Assembly: GCA_022822575.1 (NCBI GenBank)
Contig: JAJEBJ010000187.1
Coordinates: forward strand, 1-5,031
Direction: 5' to 3'
Source: Alphaproteobacteria bacterium
GTDB taxonomy: Bacteria > Pseudomonadota > Alphaproteobacteria > SP197
DNA: 5,031 nt
Position 1 is the first letter of the stretch. Each line of letters begins with the position of its first letter. The notes under the pieces are model-generated. The model ran no database searches. It was not told the DNA's origin and was given only the letters and a program-made list of their open reading frames with translations. Below are positions 1 through 5,031 of this stretch, piece after piece. The translations under genes were made by a program, and so were the position numbers.

Positions 1-1
1 G

Positions 2-1123
2 CCCCAGGCACGCGTGTTGTCGCGGGCGACACGCAGTGCTGCGAGACAGGTGATTGGGAACTGGCCGGACTATGGTCCCACTCCGCTTGTGGATCTCCCC
101 GGACTCGCCTCGGGTCTCGACATTGGCGGTCTCAGGATCAAGTACGAAGGCAACCGTTTCGGGCTTGGGAGTTTCAAGGCTTTGGGTGGCGCCTATGGTG
201 TGCTGCGGGTGCTCAGCAGGGAAACCGGTCGCGCCATGGATGACATCATGGCCGGACGCGCCAGGGACGCCGTTGCCGGTGTCACCGTGTGCTGCGCCAC
301 GGACGGCAATCACGGACGGGCTGTGGCGTGGGGAGCGGGATTGGCGGGCGCCCGTTGCGTCATCTACCTCCATGACCATGTCAGCCAGGGGCGTGAGGAC
401 GCAATCGCTGCCTACGGCGCCGACATCATGCGCGTGAAGGGAACCTACGACGACTCGGTTCTGAAGGCTGCAGAGGATGCCGGGAGCCGTGGCTGGATTG
501 TCCTCTCGGATACGTCGTGGCCCGGTTACGAGGACATTCCCTCCTGGGTGATGCAGGGCTACACGGTGCTCACGGACGAGGCGATGGAACAGATGGCCGG
601 ACGCCGGCCAAGCCACGTCTTCATCCAGGCGGGCGTCGGTGGACTGGCGGCGGCGGTGGCCGGCCCGATGTGGGAGGAGTGGGGGGGTGCGCGGCCGCTG
701 ACGGTGGTTGTCGAACCCCACGAAGCCGATTGTGTCTATCAGAGTGCCGTTCACGGCCGCCCGACCGAGGGAACGGGGTCTCTTGACACCGTCATGGCCT
801 GTCTTTCTGCGGGGACGATGTCACCGCTCGCCTGGAACATCCTGGAGTGCGGGGCCGACGCCTTCATCACCATTGCCGACCGGTATTCCCCGCAAGCGAT
901 GGTGATGCTTGCGAATGACGCCGACGTGCCGCTGGTTGCAGGCGAGTCGGGCGCTGCCGGTCTGGCAGGTCTGCTGGCCGCACTGCAGGAGAGCGATGTG
1001 TCACAGGCGCTGGGACTTGATCGTGCAAGCGATGTTCTTCTGGTCGCCAGTGAGGGAGCGACGGACCCGGAGATCTACACGAGGATCGTCGGACGGCGGC
1101 CGGAGGACGTGTCGGGTGGTTGA
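2..1123 (+). CDS. dpaL: diaminopropionate ammonia-lyase (PLP-dependent), 5' end outside window
   Basis: Predicted to convert 2,3-diaminopropionate to pyruvate and two ammonia in the cytoplasm, using PLP (fold type II, threonine dehydratase-like). Residues are numbered from the GTG at 14. Seen: PTPL at 22-25; the family signature RFGLGSFKALGGAYG at 48-62 with the PLP lysine K55; ATDGNHGR at 95-102; SDTSWPGY at 165-172; the glycine-rich phosphate loop QAGVGGLAAAV at 205-215; VVEPHEADC near 232-240; GESGAAGLAGLLA near 310-322. D97 and D166 align with the catalytic D120 and D189 of E. coli YgeX, as I recall that sequence. The frame is open to the window edge. From GTG 14 the protein has 369 residues against about 400 usual, and the codons before it (P-Q-A-R) fit the family's N-terminal pattern, so the true start probably lies upstream. 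Oddity: KYE at 43-45, where relatives have KDE. The 3' end overlaps the next gene by 8 nt. Family assignment is firm. Confidence 0.93.
   Translation, partial: PQARVLSRATRSAARQVIGNWPDYGPTPLVDLPGLASGLDIGGLRIKYEGNRFGLGSFKALGGAYGVLRVLSRETGRAMDDIMAGRARDAVAGVTVCCATDGNHGRAVAWGAGLAGARCVIYLHDHVSQGREDAIAAYGADIMRVKGTYDDSVLKAAEDAGSRGWIVLSDTSWPGYEDIPSWVMQGYTVLTDEAMEQMAGRRPSHVFIQAGVGGLAAAVAGPMWEEWGGARPLTVVVEPHEADCVYQSAVHGRPTEGTGSLDTVMACLSAGTMSPLAWNILECGADAFITIADRYSPQAMVMLANDADVPLVAGESGAAGLAGLLAALQESDVSQALGLDRASDVLLVASEGATDPEIYTRIVGRRPEDVSGG
1102..1106 (+). promoter_or_regulatory. ribosome binding site GGAGG for the peptidoglycan-binding protein
   Basis: GGAGG lies inside the end of the lyase gene, 9 nt before the GTG at 1116. 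It decides the start: that GTG opens directly onto a signal peptide, while the longer reading from 909 would overlap the lyase by over 200 nt. Confidence 0.75.
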
Positions 1124-1613
1124 CCGCAAGACCCTTTCCTGTCTGGCGATGGCCCTGGCACTCCTCGTCGCGATTCCGGCTATGGCGGATGATTCCGCAC
1201 GTATCACGGAGGTACAGCAGGCTCTTCAGGTTATGGGCTACGATCCCGGACCCGTCGACGGCGCCATGGGCGAGAACACCCGACGCGCCGTGAAAGCGTT
1301 TCAGGGAGAGTTCGGCCTTGCTGTTGACGGCAGCATCGATGATGCGCTGCTCGAAAGGCTTCGCGCCGAATCTGCTCTTGACACGGCGTCGCCGGAGAGG
1401 CGGTTGGCCCGCAAGGGGTTGCTGCGCAGCTATACGAGAGCGGTGCAGGATGGCCTCCATGATCTGGGTTTCGATCCTGGTCCCGTCGACGGGATTGTCG
1501 GCCCCTTGACCAGGAAGGCTGTGCGCGCCTTCCAGGCGGTGGCGAACGTGGGTGTGACGGGGATGATCTCACCGGAACTCCTCCAGTCCATCAACAATGC
1601 GAGAGGCCTGTGA
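1116..1613 (+). CDS. small exported protein with two peptidoglycan-binding repeats
   Basis: A 165-residue protein starting at GTG 1116. Residues 1-24 form a Sec signal peptide: positively charged start (MVDRK), hydrophobic core LAMALALLVAI, and likely cleavage after AMA, before DD. The rest is two PG_binding_1 (PF01471-type) repeats at about 30-83 and 106-159. Each has the pattern VQ..L..LG(Y/F)DPGPVDG...G..TR+AV+AFQ, where + is a basic residue, followed by V.G and a terminal Leu-rich helix. A charged linker (about 84-105) separates them. No catalytic domain is attached, so the likely role is non-covalent binding to cell-wall glycan or peptide in the periplasm; what it recruits is unknown. 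There is no lipobox cysteine at the cleavage site. It overlaps the lyase by 8 nt and the methyltransferase by 4 nt, so it is probably co-translated with both. Domain identity is confident; biological role is not. Confidence 0.88.
   Translation: MVDRKTLSCLAMALALLVAIPAMADDSARITEVQQALQVMGYDPGPVDGAMGENTRRAVKAFQGEFGLAVDGSIDDALLERLRAESALDTASPERRLARKGLLRSYTRAVQDGLHDLGFDPGPVDGIVGPLTRKAVRAFQAVANVGVTGMISPELLQSINNARGL
1241..1260 (+). repeat. first copy of the DPGPVDG-coding repeat
   Basis: CGATCCYGGWCCCGTCGACG occurs here and again at 1472-1491, matching at 18 of 20 bases with an offset of 231 nt (77 codons). It encodes the DPGPVDG core of the first peptidoglycan-binding repeat (residues 43-49). Confidence 0.8.
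1472..1491 (+). repeat. second copy of the DPGPVDG-coding repeat
   Basis: This is the partner of 1241-1260 and encodes DPGPVDG at residues 120-126. The sequence around it is much more diverged, so this looks like an old domain duplication with a constrained core rather than a recent repeat. Confidence 0.8.
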
Positions 1614-2251
1614 CTCGCCCGTTCTATCCGGGCCTCTCTTCGGCCGGCCGGGATGACCGGCTCCATGCTCCGGCGGCGGATCGCAACTGCGAACCCATCC
1701 TCGATGTTCTCCAACGCTACTGCGCCAGCGGCACGCAGGTGCTGGAAGTCGCCAGCGGCCCGGGTCAGCACGTCGCCCGCTTCGCCGCTTCCCTGCCGGA
1801 CGTCCACTGGCAACCCAGCGACCCGGACGAGCGCATGCGGGCAAGCGAGGCTGCCTGGACGGCATCACTGCCCAATGTCGCAACGCCACTTGCCCTCGAT
1901 GTCCTTGACGAGGCGTGGTGGGACCGGCCTGACGGGGAGTTCGGGGTTGTTCTGTGCATCAACATGCTCCACTGCACGGAACGCAGCACGGTGGAAGGGC
2001 TCGCTGCCGGTGCCGGCCGCCTGCTCCCTCCCGGCGGCCATCTCCTCATTTACGGACCCTTCACGTTCAACGGCGAGTTTGGTGCCAGGAGCAACAGGAG
2101 TTTCGATGCCATGCTGCGCCAGCAGCATCCAGGGTGGGGGCTGCGCGATGTCAACGACATCGCAGCCACGGCACACGGTCACGGTCTCGAGTTCGAACAC
2201 GCCGCAACGATGCCGTCGAACAATCACATGCTGGTCTTTTCCCGCTGCTGA
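1610..2251 (+). CDS. DUF938-family SAM-dependent methyltransferase
   Basis: A 213-residue class I methyltransferase of the DUF938 (PF06080) family, which includes human METTL26; I know of no established substrate. Visible in order: the family N-terminus RLHAPAADRNCEPILDVL at 17-34; SAM-binding motif I, VLEVASGPGQH, at 44-54; WQPSDPD at 67-73 (motif II acidic region); LALDVLD at 94-100; CINMLHCTE at 116-124; the GAGRLLPPGGHLLIYGPF strand-turn at 134-151; SNRSFDAMLR at 161-170; and the C-terminal MPSNNHMLVFSR at 201-212. Length is close to the family norm, so it appears intact. Motif I has Pro where many relatives have Thr (ASGTGQH). The start is GTG 1610 in a GTGA overlap with the preceding stop. 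A purine-rich GAGAGG at 1601-1606 lies only 3 nt upstream, so translation probably depends on coupling to the gene before. Cytoplasmic. Family confident, function unknown. Confidence 0.9.
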   Translation: MTRPFYPGLSSAGRDDRLHAPAADRNCEPILDVLQRYCASGTQVLEVASGPGQHVARFAASLPDVHWQPSDPDERMRASEAAWTASLPNVATPLALDVLDEAWWDRPDGEFGVVLCINMLHCTERSTVEGLAAGAGRLLPPGGHLLIYGPFTFNGEFGARSNRSFDAMLRQQHPGWGLRDVNDIAATAHGHGLEFEHAATMPSNNHMLVFSRC

Positions 2252-2278
2252 CCCGACGGCCAGGACAAGCCGGCATGA

Positions 2279-2294
2279 GGCCTGATGACAGGCC
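2279..2294. other. small perfect hairpin in the intergenic gap
   Basis: GGCCTG-ATGA-CAGGCC forms a perfect 6-bp stem with a 4-nt loop, 28 nt after the methyltransferase stop. No T-run follows, so it is not a standard intrinsic terminator. It could stabilise the 3' end of the upstream mRNA, or the symmetry could be a protein-binding site, because it overlaps the -35 element of the candidate promoter. It could also be chance. Confidence 0.35.
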
Positions 2295-2312
2295 CGGGTA
2301 TGAGGTTATGAT
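2285..2312 (+). promoter_or_regulatory. candidate sigma70-type promoter for the M24 hydrolase gene
   Basis: ATGACA (2285-2290; one mismatch to TTGACA), a 16-nt spacer, then TATGAT (2307-2312; one mismatch to TATAAT). Predicted transcription start is near 2319, giving a leader of about 25 nt before the ATG at 2345. It lies in the only sizeable plus-strand gap in the window, which supports it. Not tested against the genome's own promoter consensus. Confidence 0.5.
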
Positions 2313-2344
2313 GGCTCTGCGGGGCTGAGGTCGGGTCGGAGAAC

Positions 2345-3547
2345 ATGGCAGAACTTGGACGTTTCTTTCCTGATGTGGAGTACCAGGAGCGGTGGCAGGC
2401 CGTCGATCGCGAGATGGCCCGGCGTGGTCTGGAGACAGCGGTGGTCTTCGGACGTTCGGGCGGGACCAATGACCGTTGCGGAGATGTTCTCTGGCTCACC
2501 AATTTCTTCTCGACAGCGTCAGGCCAGGGCTATGACTCCCCGCTGTTCGAGGGGCGGTCGTTCAATGCGGTGTTGCTTCGCCGCGGCGAGGAACCGGAAC
2601 TCCACGCAGATGAACCGGGACTGCGACGAGAACTCATTGCAACGCCGAGGGTCCTGTCGTCCAACACACCCTTTCGCAGTGTCGCCGACGCCCTTGTCGA
2701 AAGCGGCGTAACGGGTCCGGTGGGCCTGGTCGGCAGCGATGTCGTCCCCTTGCGCTATTGGAATGTCATGCGCCAGTGTGCGCCGTCCATCGACTGGATC
2801 ATCGAGGACGATCTCGTACTCAGCCGCAGGCGCATCAAGTCCTCCCTCGAACAGGACGCGATGCGTATTGCCGGGGCAACGGCGAGCCGGGCGCTGACCC
2901 GGTTCATCGAGGGTCTGATCATGGGGCGGCCGGAGGCAGAGGCGGCATCGGAGGCAGCGCACGAGGTGGTGCGCTCGGGCGGCACCATCCACATGCTGCC
3001 CTGCTGCCACGGCGATCTCATCAACCAGTTCGTCGCCAATCCGATCGCTGCCTATACCTTCGAGGCGCCCCGGGAGGGAGACCTGGTGCGGGCCTGGGTC
3101 TATGGCCCGATGTTCGAGGGGTATTACCAGGATCCGGGGCGCACAACGGTCTGCGGCAGGAAGCCGCGGTCGTCGGAGCAGAAGGACATGGTGGAGACCG
3201 GCGCCAGGATCGTCGAGGCGGTGATGGAGCAGATTCGCCCGGGCGCCCGGGTGAAGGAGGTGGCCCGCCACGGTCTGCAGCTGTCACGGCAGTACGGAGC
3301 GGAATCCAACCAGATGGCGGAGAAGTGGCCGCACTTCGGACATGGTCTGGGCCTCTTCTTCGAGAAGCCCTACATCGGTGTCGACATGTGTGACGATGAC
3401 GACATCTTCGAGGAGGGAATGGCGATCGGCGTCGAGGCCTTCTTCGGCCTTCCGGGCCTCGGAAGCGCGGGTTTCGAGCAGAACATGCTTGTCACCGGGA
3501 CAGGCGTCGAGATCCTCTCGACACTGCCCATGATCTGGTGGGACTGA
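2345..3547 (+). CDS. M24 family (creatinase/Xaa-Pro peptidase-like) hydrolase, atypical active site
   Basis: A 400-residue cytoplasmic protein with the two-domain layout of creatinase, prolidase and aminopeptidase P: a creatinase-like N-domain (about 10-160) and a C-terminal pita-bread domain (about 165-400). Visible C-domain landmarks: RRRIKSSLEQDAMRIAG at 161-177 (usual 'K...E...+R.A' entry helix), EGDLVRAW at 244-251, GYYQDPGRT at 259-267, PGARVKEV at 299-306, FGHGLGL at 331-337, EEGMAIGVEAF at 356-366, FEQNMLVTGTGVEIL at 377-391. Of the five M24 metal ligands, D263, H333, E364 and E378 are present, but the first Asp is V252. The His that binds substrate in aminopeptidase P (H361 in E. coli PepP) is E340. 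A normal dinuclear Xaa-Pro aminopeptidase is therefore doubtful. A mononuclear or metal-free C-N hydrolase, as in creatinase, is more likely; substrate unknown. Start ATG 2345 has GGAG at 2338-2341, unusually close at 3 nt; GAGG at 2327-2330 is an alternative. A candidate promoter lies upstream, so it may be transcribed separately from the lyase run. Confidence 0.88.
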   Translation: MAELGRFFPDVEYQERWQAVDREMARRGLETAVVFGRSGGTNDRCGDVLWLTNFFSTASGQGYDSPLFEGRSFNAVLLRRGEEPELHADEPGLRRELIATPRVLSSNTPFRSVADALVESGVTGPVGLVGSDVVPLRYWNVMRQCAPSIDWIIEDDLVLSRRRIKSSLEQDAMRIAGATASRALTRFIEGLIMGRPEAEAASEAAHEVVRSGGTIHMLPCCHGDLINQFVANPIAAYTFEAPREGDLVRAWVYGPMFEGYYQDPGRTTVCGRKPRSSEQKDMVETGARIVEAVMEQIRPGARVKEVARHGLQLSRQYGAESNQMAEKWPHFGHGLGLFFEKPYIGVDMCDDDDIFEEGMAIGVEAFFGLPGLGSAGFEQNMLVTGTGVEILSTLPMIWWD

Positions 3548-3557
3548 TCCGCCCGCG

Positions 3558-4589
3558 TCACGGTTCCTCACCGACATCGCGCCGCACCAGATCCTGGAAC
3601 GCCGCGGTATGGCACTCCATGACGGGGGAGAGAACCCCTTCTTCGAAGGAACGTGCCTCCAGATTGCGCTGGACCGATTCGCAGATGGCCAGGTCCTCTT
3701 CGACGATGGTCCTGGCCCAGGCGAAGTTGTCGGCAATGTCGTCTTCGCTCATGGCGGGGTCATACCATGCCCAGCTGACGGAACGCAGGCCGGAAGGGCC
3801 TGTCGGTTCGATCTTCTCGGCCTTGAATCCGGTGGCGCCCAGGACGCCCTGGAAACCGGGGTAACGCCAGAACCAGATGCCGTCGCCGCCCCGCAGGCTG
3901 GCGCCATCGCCTCGATAGGTGACGTGAAAGACGACGAGGCGGTGATCATCGTAACTGCGGATGGTGACCGCCCGGGCGTCGAGTGATTGCGCGAGGCGTT
4001 CGTGAATGAAGGAAAGGTGGTAGCCCTCCAGGGTGTTGTCGCAGTAGGTCTTCCAGTTGGCGTGGCCCTCTACCGTGAAGTCTCCCCGATAGGTGAAGGC
4101 GGTCGTTTCCGGCCATGGTTCCGCGAGGGAGGGAAGGGAGCCCAGCCAGGAGTGGAGCGATGGCGTGGCCGGGTCGATGGCGACGAAAAGACATCCCCGC
4201 CAGGTGGCCACGCGGACCGGCCGCAGAGCCATGGTGTCCTTGTCCAGATCCTCACCGAATCGCGGAGCCAGAGCGAGAGTGCCATCGAGCTCATAGGTCC
4301 AGCCGTGGTAGGGACAGACAAGCCGTGCCGGACATGAGCCGACGCCGTCGGGCAGCAGGGCGGCAGCGCGGTGGCGGCAATGGTTGTGGAAGGCGCGAAG
4401 GTTCCCGGCGCGATCTTTCAGCACGACAACGGGCCATCCGTTCACCGTGCGTGCCGCCCAGGTTCCCGGCCGCGCCACCTCGTGCTCGGGCCCGAAGAGG
4501 GCCCAGTTGCGGGCAAAGATGGTGTCACGTTCGCGGCGCGCCATCGTCGCCGACGTGTACCAGGAGGCGGGAAGCGTTGGCTGCGCCAT
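3558..4589 (-). CDS. Rieske non-heme iron oxygenase, alpha subunit (quaternary-amine type likely)
   Basis: A 343-residue oxygenase component. Rieske [2Fe-2S] ligands are C71-x-H73 and C92-x2-H95 in NHCRHRAA...VCPYHGW. The catalytic domain has NWKTYCDNTLEGYHLSFIH at 178-196, giving iron ligands H191 and H196, with D299 in EEDLAICESVQRNL as the probable third ligand. The electron-bridging residue is E188, three before H191, where naphthalene dioxygenase-type enzymes use Asp; Glu here is known from carnitine oxygenase CntA. Together with the CESVQ motif and C-terminal FQDLVRR, this points to the group acting on glycine betaine, carnitine, stachydrine and similar N-methyl substrates. Substrate is inferred only. 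It needs a reductase, not seen in the window. Start is ATG at 4589-4587, preceded by GGAG (4603-4600) with 10 nt spacing; the frame stays open upstream to 4838 but that part reads as the shadow of the overlapping hydrolase gene. It lies 5 nt after the PuuD-like gene and converges with the M24 gene at 10 nt. Confidence 0.92.
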   Translation of the reverse strand: MAQPTLPASWYTSATMARRERDTIFARNWALFGPEHEVARPGTWAARTVNGWPVVVLKDRAGNLRAFHNHCRHRAAALLPDGVGSCPARLVCPYHGWTYELDGTLALAPRFGEDLDKDTMALRPVRVATWRGCLFVAIDPATPSLHSWLGSLPSLAEPWPETTAFTYRGDFTVEGHANWKTYCDNTLEGYHLSFIHERLAQSLDARAVTIRSYDDHRLVVFHVTYRGDGASLRGGDGIWFWRYPGFQGVLGATGFKAEKIEPTGPSGLRSVSWAWYDPAMSEDDIADNFAWARTIVEEDLAICESVQRNLEARSFEEGVLSPVMECHTAAFQDLVRRDVGEEP

Positions 4590-4594
4590 GGTGT

Positions 4595-5029
4595 TCAGGC
4601 TCCGGAGCGGGTGGTGCCGGCATCCCGGCAGGCAGCGCCGAAGGCGGTGAACAGCGCGTGATCGCTGGCCCGCTCCCGAAACCGCCACTCGGGGTGCCAC
4701 TGCACGCCAAGCTGCATGACCGGAGCGTGCCGGACGCTCACCGCCTCGATCAGTCCATCCGGGGCCGTCGCCTCGACATCGAGACCTGGTGCCAGACGAG
4801 CGATGCCCTGACCGTGCACCGAATTGACGCGATAGCATCCGAGCCCGGTGATGGCGCGCAGAGCGCCGCCATCGACGACATCGATGTCGTGCAGCGGCAG
4901 GTATTGTTCGTCGCGAGGCTTCGACTTGCCGACCCGGTGCGCCATCAGTCCGTCGACCTCTTCGAGAACCATGTGGAGAGTGCCGCCGAGCGCCACGTTG
5001 AGTTCCTGGATACCGCGGCAGACAGCCAG
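4595..5029 (-). CDS. PuuD-like gamma-glutamyl amide hydrolase (class I GATase, C26), 5' part outside window
   Basis: The C-terminal 145 or so residues of a family usually near 250; the start lies beyond the window edge. The first codons read LAVCRGIQELNVALGGTLH, the nucleophile elbow of this family, with the catalytic Cys at 5020-5018. The rest of the triad is in VQWHPEW: His at 4696-4694 and Glu at 4690-4688. NSVHGQGI and APDGLIEAV are further family landmarks. In E. coli, PuuD hydrolyses gamma-glutamyl-GABA to GABA and glutamate in the glutamylated putrescine route; relatives act on other gamma-glutamyl amides, so the exact substrate is open and I give no symbol. The GTG at 4996 is not the true start, because it would remove the catalytic Cys. 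The stop is 5 nt before the Rieske start, and the Rieske ribosome binding site lies within this gene's last codons, so the two should be co-translated. Cytoplasmic. Confidence 0.9.
   Translation of the reverse strand: MAVCRGIQELNVALGGTLHMVLEEVDGLMAHRVGKSKPRDEQYLPLHDIDVVDGGALRAITGLGCYRVNSVHGQGIARLAPGLDVEATAPDGLIEAVSVRHAPVMQLGVQWHPEWRFRERASDHALFTAFGAACRDAGTTRSGA
4600..4603 (-). promoter_or_regulatory. ribosome binding site GGAG for the Rieske oxygenase
   Basis: GGAG on the minus strand, 10 nt before the ATG at 4589. It sits just upstream of the stop of the PuuD-like gene and supports the 343-residue start over the longer open frame. Confidence 0.6.
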
Positions 5030-5031
5030 CA

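Noticed and set aside
909..1115. N-terminal extension of the peptidoglycan-binding protein from ATG 909
   Set aside because: It would overlap the lyase by over 200 nt and bury the signal peptide. GGAGG at 1102-1106 and GTG 1116 directly before the signal peptide give a better start.
867..1460. 197-codon open frame on the minus strand
   Set aside because: It spans the lyase end and the peptidoglycan-binding gene in antisense, both well supported by domains. Its translation has no recognisable motif.
2519..3271. 250-codon open frame on the minus strand
   Set aside because: It lies wholly inside the M24 gene on the opposite strand, shows no domain or start signal, and is composition-driven (Arg/Ala/Pro/His-rich), as expected for the shadow of a GC-rich gene.
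2758..3393. 211-codon plus-strand frame inside the M24 gene
   Set aside because: It is an alternative-frame shadow, rich in Gly, Arg and Pro, with no motif, while the M24 frame has conserved residues throughout.
4590..4838. 83-residue N-terminal extension of the Rieske oxygenase
   Set aside because: The extension is Arg-rich low-grade sequence antiparallel in character to no known domain and lies inside the PuuD-like gene in another frame. The family start matches the ATG at 4589.
4595..4996. GTG at 4996 as the real start of the PuuD-like gene
   Set aside because: Starting there would drop the catalytic Cys of the C-R-G nucleophile elbow, which is encoded just upstream in the same frame; the gene is cut by the window edge.
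1..5031. Search for tRNA, rRNA, CRISPR, insertion sequences, attachment sites or a phage or defence module
   Set aside because: No repeats of the right spacing, no terminal inverted repeats, no transposase or nuclease motifs, and no non-coding gap longer than 93 nt were seen.

Overview
The window is GC-rich and densely coded, with short or overlapping gene junctions, GTG as well as ATG starts, and clear GGAG-type ribosome binding sites. Together with the protein families this suggests a proteobacterium, most likely an alphaproteobacterium. The taxonomic call is an inference from style and family resemblance, not from a marker gene. There is no sign of a mobile element, CRISPR array, tRNA or rRNA.

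Plus strand, left half (2-2251): a compact three-gene run. It starts with a PLP-dependent diaminopropionate ammonia-lyase, whose first residues probably lie upstream of the window. Next comes a small exported protein made of two peptidoglycan-binding repeats, overlapping the lyase by 8 nt. Last is a DUF938-family SAM-dependent methyltransferase, overlapping the small protein by 4 nt. The overlaps imply co-transcription and translational coupling, although the three products have no obvious shared biochemistry.

A 93-nt gap (2252-2344) holds a good sigma70-like promoter match and a small hairpin. It leads into a 400-residue M24 (creatinase/aminopeptidase P, 'pita-bread' fold) hydrolase at 2345-3547. 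This protein keeps four of the five usual metal-ligand positions, but has Val at the first Asp and Glu at a substrate-binding His. It is therefore unlikely to be a plain Xaa-Pro aminopeptidase.

Minus strand, right half (3558-5031): a two-gene unit converging on the M24 gene with only 10 nt between the stop codons. The upstream gene is the C-terminal part of a class I glutamine amidotransferase-like hydrolase of the PuuD (gamma-glutamyl-GABA hydrolase) type, cut by the window edge. Five nt downstream of it is a complete Rieske non-heme iron oxygenase alpha subunit. Its features resemble the group that demethylates or cleaves quaternary ammonium compounds.

Taken together the window looks like part of a nitrogen-compound catabolic locus: diaminopropionate deamination, a C-N hydrolase-like M24 protein, gamma-glutamyl amide hydrolysis and Rieske oxygenation. 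The individual families are well known. The least settled points are the substrates of the M24 hydrolase and of the PuuD-Rieske pair. I see no clearly new system here.
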